Assembly (NCBI GenBank): GCA_965249835.1
Contig: CBDFMY010000003.1
Location: 1,426,001 to 1,490,000, forward strand
Direction: 5' to 3'
DNA from: JAHRAW01 sp965249835
GTDB lineage: Bacteria > Pseudomonadota > Gammaproteobacteria > Arenicellales > Poriferihabitantaceae
DNA: 64,000 nt
The notes beneath the pieces are model-generated. The model did not search any database, had not been told where the DNA came from, and worked only from the letters and a program-made list of their open reading frames with translations. The position numbers and the translations under genes were made by a program. Below are positions 61,764 through 64,000 of this stretch, in pieces; the first letter of the stretch is position 1, and every line of letters starts with the position of its first letter.

Positions 61764-62465
61764 ATGAAAAAAAATCGCTGCGGCTTGCGAGCGGTGCGCA
61801 GTTATGTGTTGCGCGAAGGGCGGCTGACCGACGGACAACGGCGCGCACTCGATGAGTTGTTGCCGGTTTATGGAATCGATCTGTCGAGCGCGAACGGCGC
61901 GCATGTGAATTGGCGACCAATTTTTGCGCGGAGCGCATCGACGCGACTTGAAATTGGATTTGGTGACGGCGGTGCGCTGTTGGAGATGGCAGAAAAAAAT
62001 CCCGACTGCAACTTCATCGGTGTCGAAGTTCATCGCCCCGGTATCGGTCGTTTGCTGTTGCAACTCCAATCTCGCAACATTAATAATGTTCGAGTATTTT
62101 GCGCCGACGGCATTGAAGTGTTATCCACGGCAATCGCGCCGCAGGCTCTGGACGCGATTTATCTTTACTTCCCCGACCCGTGGCCCAAGAAAAAACATCA
62201 TAAGCGCAGAATCATGCAAACGCCATTCGTCAATCTGGCAGCCGAGCGATTAACCGCCGCCGGTTGTTTGCACTTCGCCACCGACTGGCAGCCTTACTCC
62301 GAACAAGCCCTTGAGATACTGGAACAATCCGGCAGATTTGAAAACTGCGCCGGCACCGGCCAATTCTCCCCACGCCCGCCCGAACGCCCGCTGACCAAAT
62401 TCGAACGCCGCGGCCGCAAACTCGGATACGAGGTTTGGGATATTGTTATGCGCAAGGCGGGGTGA
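61764..62465 (+). CDS. trmB: tRNA (guanine-N7)-methyltransferase
   Basis: Makes m7G46 in tRNA. The 233 residues match TrmB: RSYVLREGRLTDGQ, LEIGFGDGGALLEMA (SAM loop), FIGVEVHRPGIG, IYLYFPDPWPKKKHHKRRI (catalytic region) and PLTKFERRGRKLGYEVWDI. It starts 27 nt after djlA and probably shares its transcript. Confidence 0.95.
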   Translation: MKKNRCGLRAVRSYVLREGRLTDGQRRALDELLPVYGIDLSSANGAHVNWRPIFARSASTRLEIGFGDGGALLEMAEKNPDCNFIGVEVHRPGIGRLLLQLQSRNINNVRVFCADGIEVLSTAIAPQALDAIYLYFPDPWPKKKHHKRRIMQTPFVNLAAERLTAAGCLHFATDWQPYSEQALEILEQSGRFENCAGTGQFSPRPPERPLTKFERRGRKLGYEVWDIVMRKAG

Positions 62466-62528
62466 TGAAAATTGATCGCCGTTCATGTTATGTCGCGTTT
62501 ATTTATGTTAATTTTTGGATAATTTTTG

Positions 62529-63235
62529 GGGCTGTCCTAGATAACTAAATTTATCGTAGGATAGCAGAATGAGAAAGAGTCGTTTAAGCCAGTATAAACA
62601 AAATCGATTAATTGAGTTATTTGTGGCGGGTGCGACAGCCAGAACGGCCGCGTCGTTAGTGGGTATTAACAAGACGACTGCCGGTTATTATTTTCACCGC
62701 CTTCGTGGTCTGATTTATCGCAACGATGACAATGGCGGGTTGATGGCCGGCGAGATTGAGGTGGATGAAAGTTATTTTGGCGGAAAACGCAAAGGCAAGC
62801 GCGGTCGCGGGGCGAGCGGCAAGGTGCCGGTATTTGGCTTGCTTAAACGAGATGGCAGGGTGTATGCGGTGCCCATAGCCGATGCTCGGAGTAAAACCCT
62901 GATGCCGATTATTCGGCGCAAGGTGAAGCCGGACAGCGTGGTTTATTCCGATTCATTTCGCGGTTATAATGTGCTGGATGTATCTGAGTTTAAGCATCTG
63001 CGCATTAATCATAGCAAAATGTTTGCCGACGAGCAGAATCACATCAATGGCATTGAGAATTTTTGGAGCCAGGCGAAGCGGCAATTACGCAAGTTTAACG
63101 GGGTTCCGAGGGGTCATTTTCCGCTGTTTTTGAAGGAGTGTGAGTGGCGTTTTAACAACAGTGACCCAAAGTCTCAATTAAGTCAATTGAAACAATGGGT
63201 TAGAGACAATATGGGTTAGTTATCTAGGACAGCCC
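62529..63235 (+). mobile_element. IS1595-family (ISXO2-like) element, 707 bp
   Basis: Perfect 19-bp terminal inverted repeats, GGGCTGTCCTAGATAACTA at the left (62529-62547) and its complement at the right (63217-63235), enclose one full transposase gene. I see no clear 8-bp target duplication (left flank AATTTTTG, right flank ATAATTAA). Confidence 0.9.
62569..63219 (+). CDS. IS1595-family transposase
   Basis: The 216-residue transposase starts with a zinc-free helix-turn-helix region (LFVAGATARTAASLVGINKTT). It carries the ISXO2-like DDE core: D in EIEVDESYFGGKRKG, D in VVYSDSFRGYN and the N/E motif in HINGIENFWSQAKRQLRK, then GVPRGHFPLFLKECEWRFN. No frameshift is seen, so it may be active. 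Confidence 0.92.
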   Translation: MRKSRLSQYKQNRLIELFVAGATARTAASLVGINKTTAGYYFHRLRGLIYRNDDNGGLMAGEIEVDESYFGGKRKGKRGRGASGKVPVFGLLKRDGRVYAVPIADARSKTLMPIIRRKVKPDSVVYSDSFRGYNVLDVSEFKHLRINHSKMFADEQNHINGIENFWSQAKRQLRKFNGVPRGHFPLFLKECEWRFNNSDPKSQLSQLKQWVRDNMG

Positions 63236-63310
63236 ATAATTAAATTTTATATTTTTTCTCTTACGCACGTAATGCCAATACTTGTCTGGTTCATTTCAGA
63301 TTGATGATAA

Positions 63311-64000
63311 TTAGTTTGGTGGCTTTTTGTATAGTGTTACTTTGAAATGATCTTCAGTGGACTCAAAAACTGGCTCACTATTGTTATATTCCAACATCAA
63401 TGGGATGACTTTGAGCCGAATGCCCATTCCTTGCTGTTCTAGATAACCGTAATCTCTGAAAATTTTAGATGACAGTGGATTACGTTGTACAGATACGCCA
63501 CTTTTTACCCTATCCACTGTCATGCCGTTGGGCAATGCGCCGGGACTGGTTATTTCAAAGCGATCGGTGTAAATAACAACACGCACATAATCTTGCTTTG
63601 TCCAGTCTCGATGAATGAGAGCATTGATTACTAATTCCCTTATTACTTCTTTAGGATAATCCCATACTTTCTCACGAGTCATGTGCCTTAATTCTTCTCG
63701 GCTGATATATTCCTGCAAACGTATATTTTCATGCAATGCTGTTTCAATTGGACGAGACATCTGACTTGAACCTTGATACTCCACTAATGGAATATCAAAA
63801 TCTTCGTCAAATAAAGCGTTATAGTCCTTGTGTTCTCCTGCATAAACGGTGAGTCTGATACCTGCCTGTGGCAGTTTTAGTTTCGGTGTTCTTGCAAACA
63901 GTGCGTAGGAAAAATAGCTGCAGGTTAAATTATGCGAGTCGCCCACCAAAAAATTGTGATCAATAAGAAGTTTTTGCAAGTCATCACTGGTTGGGTAGTT
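63311..64000 (-). CDS. AlbA/Schlafen-HATPase-type regulator (5' partial)
   Basis: The frame is open to the right edge of the window, so the N-terminus is missing. The visible 229 residues include SYFSYALFARTPKLKLPQAGI (the end of an AlbA_2/Schlafen-like nucleic-acid-binding domain) and a HATPase_c_4 type ATP-binding domain (IRELVINALIHRDW with the N-box, YTDRFEITSPGALP and GYLEQQGMGIRL). Such proteins are commonly annotated as transcriptional regulators or ATP-dependent helicase-like, often in defence or mobile contexts. The neighbouring IS and the AT-rich DNA suggest transferred DNA. Confidence 0.75.
   Translation of the reverse strand, partial: NYPTSDDLQKLLIDHNFLVGDSHNLTCSYFSYALFARTPKLKLPQAGIRLTVYAGEHKDYNALFDEDFDIPLVEYQGSSQMSRPIETALHENIRLQEYISREELRHMTREKVWDYPKEVIRELVINALIHRDWTKQDYVRVVIYTDRFEITSPGALPNGMTVDRVKSGVSVQRNPLSSKIFRDYGYLEQQGMGIRLKVIPLMLEYNNSEPVFESTEDHFKVTLYKKPPN

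Overview
The window reads as a chromosomal piece of a gammaproteobacterium. Evidence is the thrS-infC-rpmI-rplT-pheS-pheT-ihfA-merR block, the dnaQ-rnhA-yafS-type methyltransferase block, yciA/yciB, djlA, trmB, fadI/fadJ, a fused isobutyryl-CoA mutase and a HisJQMP-type transporter. The species cannot be named from sequence alone. Intergenic space is crowded with short palindromic and MITE-like repeats and several insertion sequences, which fits a genome with an active or decaying mobile load, as seen in many host-associated or sponge-type gammaproteobacteria (inference).

Layout. 1-2.9 kb: the 3' end of an outer-membrane beta-barrel protein gene, repeats, and a graveyard of two transposase types around a broken enoyl-CoA hydratase gene. 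3-13 kb: tRNA-Val(GAC), the translation block (thrS, infC with an apparent AUA start, rpmI, rplT, an unusual inserted GIY-YIG-type gene, pheS, pheT), ihfA, a MerR regulator, tRNA-Pro(GGG) and gltX. 13.3-20.9 kb, minus strand: a catabolic gene set with a cupin, a MetX-like hydrolase, a glutamine-synthetase-like ligase, a D-2-hydroxyacid dehydrogenase, two Rieske oxygenases, a Rieske ferredoxin and glyoxalase I. 20.9-23 kb: a restriction-modification operon with two small downstream genes. 23-27.7 kb: icmF, a divergent MerR regulator and a methyltransferase. 28.1-29.5 kb: a MITE-like element carrying a frameshifted IS5-type element. 29.5-34.3 kb: acyl-CoA synthetase, class III adenylate cyclase, CoA-binding protein and metY. 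34.8-48.2 kb: an AAA-type ATPase divergent from an 11.5-kb gene for a giant modular surface protein.

48.6-53.8 kb: yciA, deoxynucleoside kinase, yciB, a second and intact IS5-type copy in the same MITE-like repeat, dnaQ, rnhA and a methyltransferase. 53.8-57 kb: an amino-acid ABC transporter. 57.3-60.7 kb: a beta-oxidation pair. 60.8-64 kb: tRNA-Gly(CCC), djlA, trmB, an intact IS1595-type element, and part of an AlbA/HATPase-type gene.

The most striking system is the giant adhesin-like gene. It has a C14 tract between a strong upstream SD/ATG and the reading frame, so it looks like a phase-variable (on/off or extended-N-terminus) surface protein. Its central ~6.9 kb differs sharply in base composition from both ends and contains near-identical 243-bp tandem units. 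The beta-barrel at its C-terminus is paralogous to the truncated gene at the left edge. The second most interesting region is the amine- or aromatic-type catabolic cluster that combines a gamma-glutamyl ligase fold with Rieske oxygenases.
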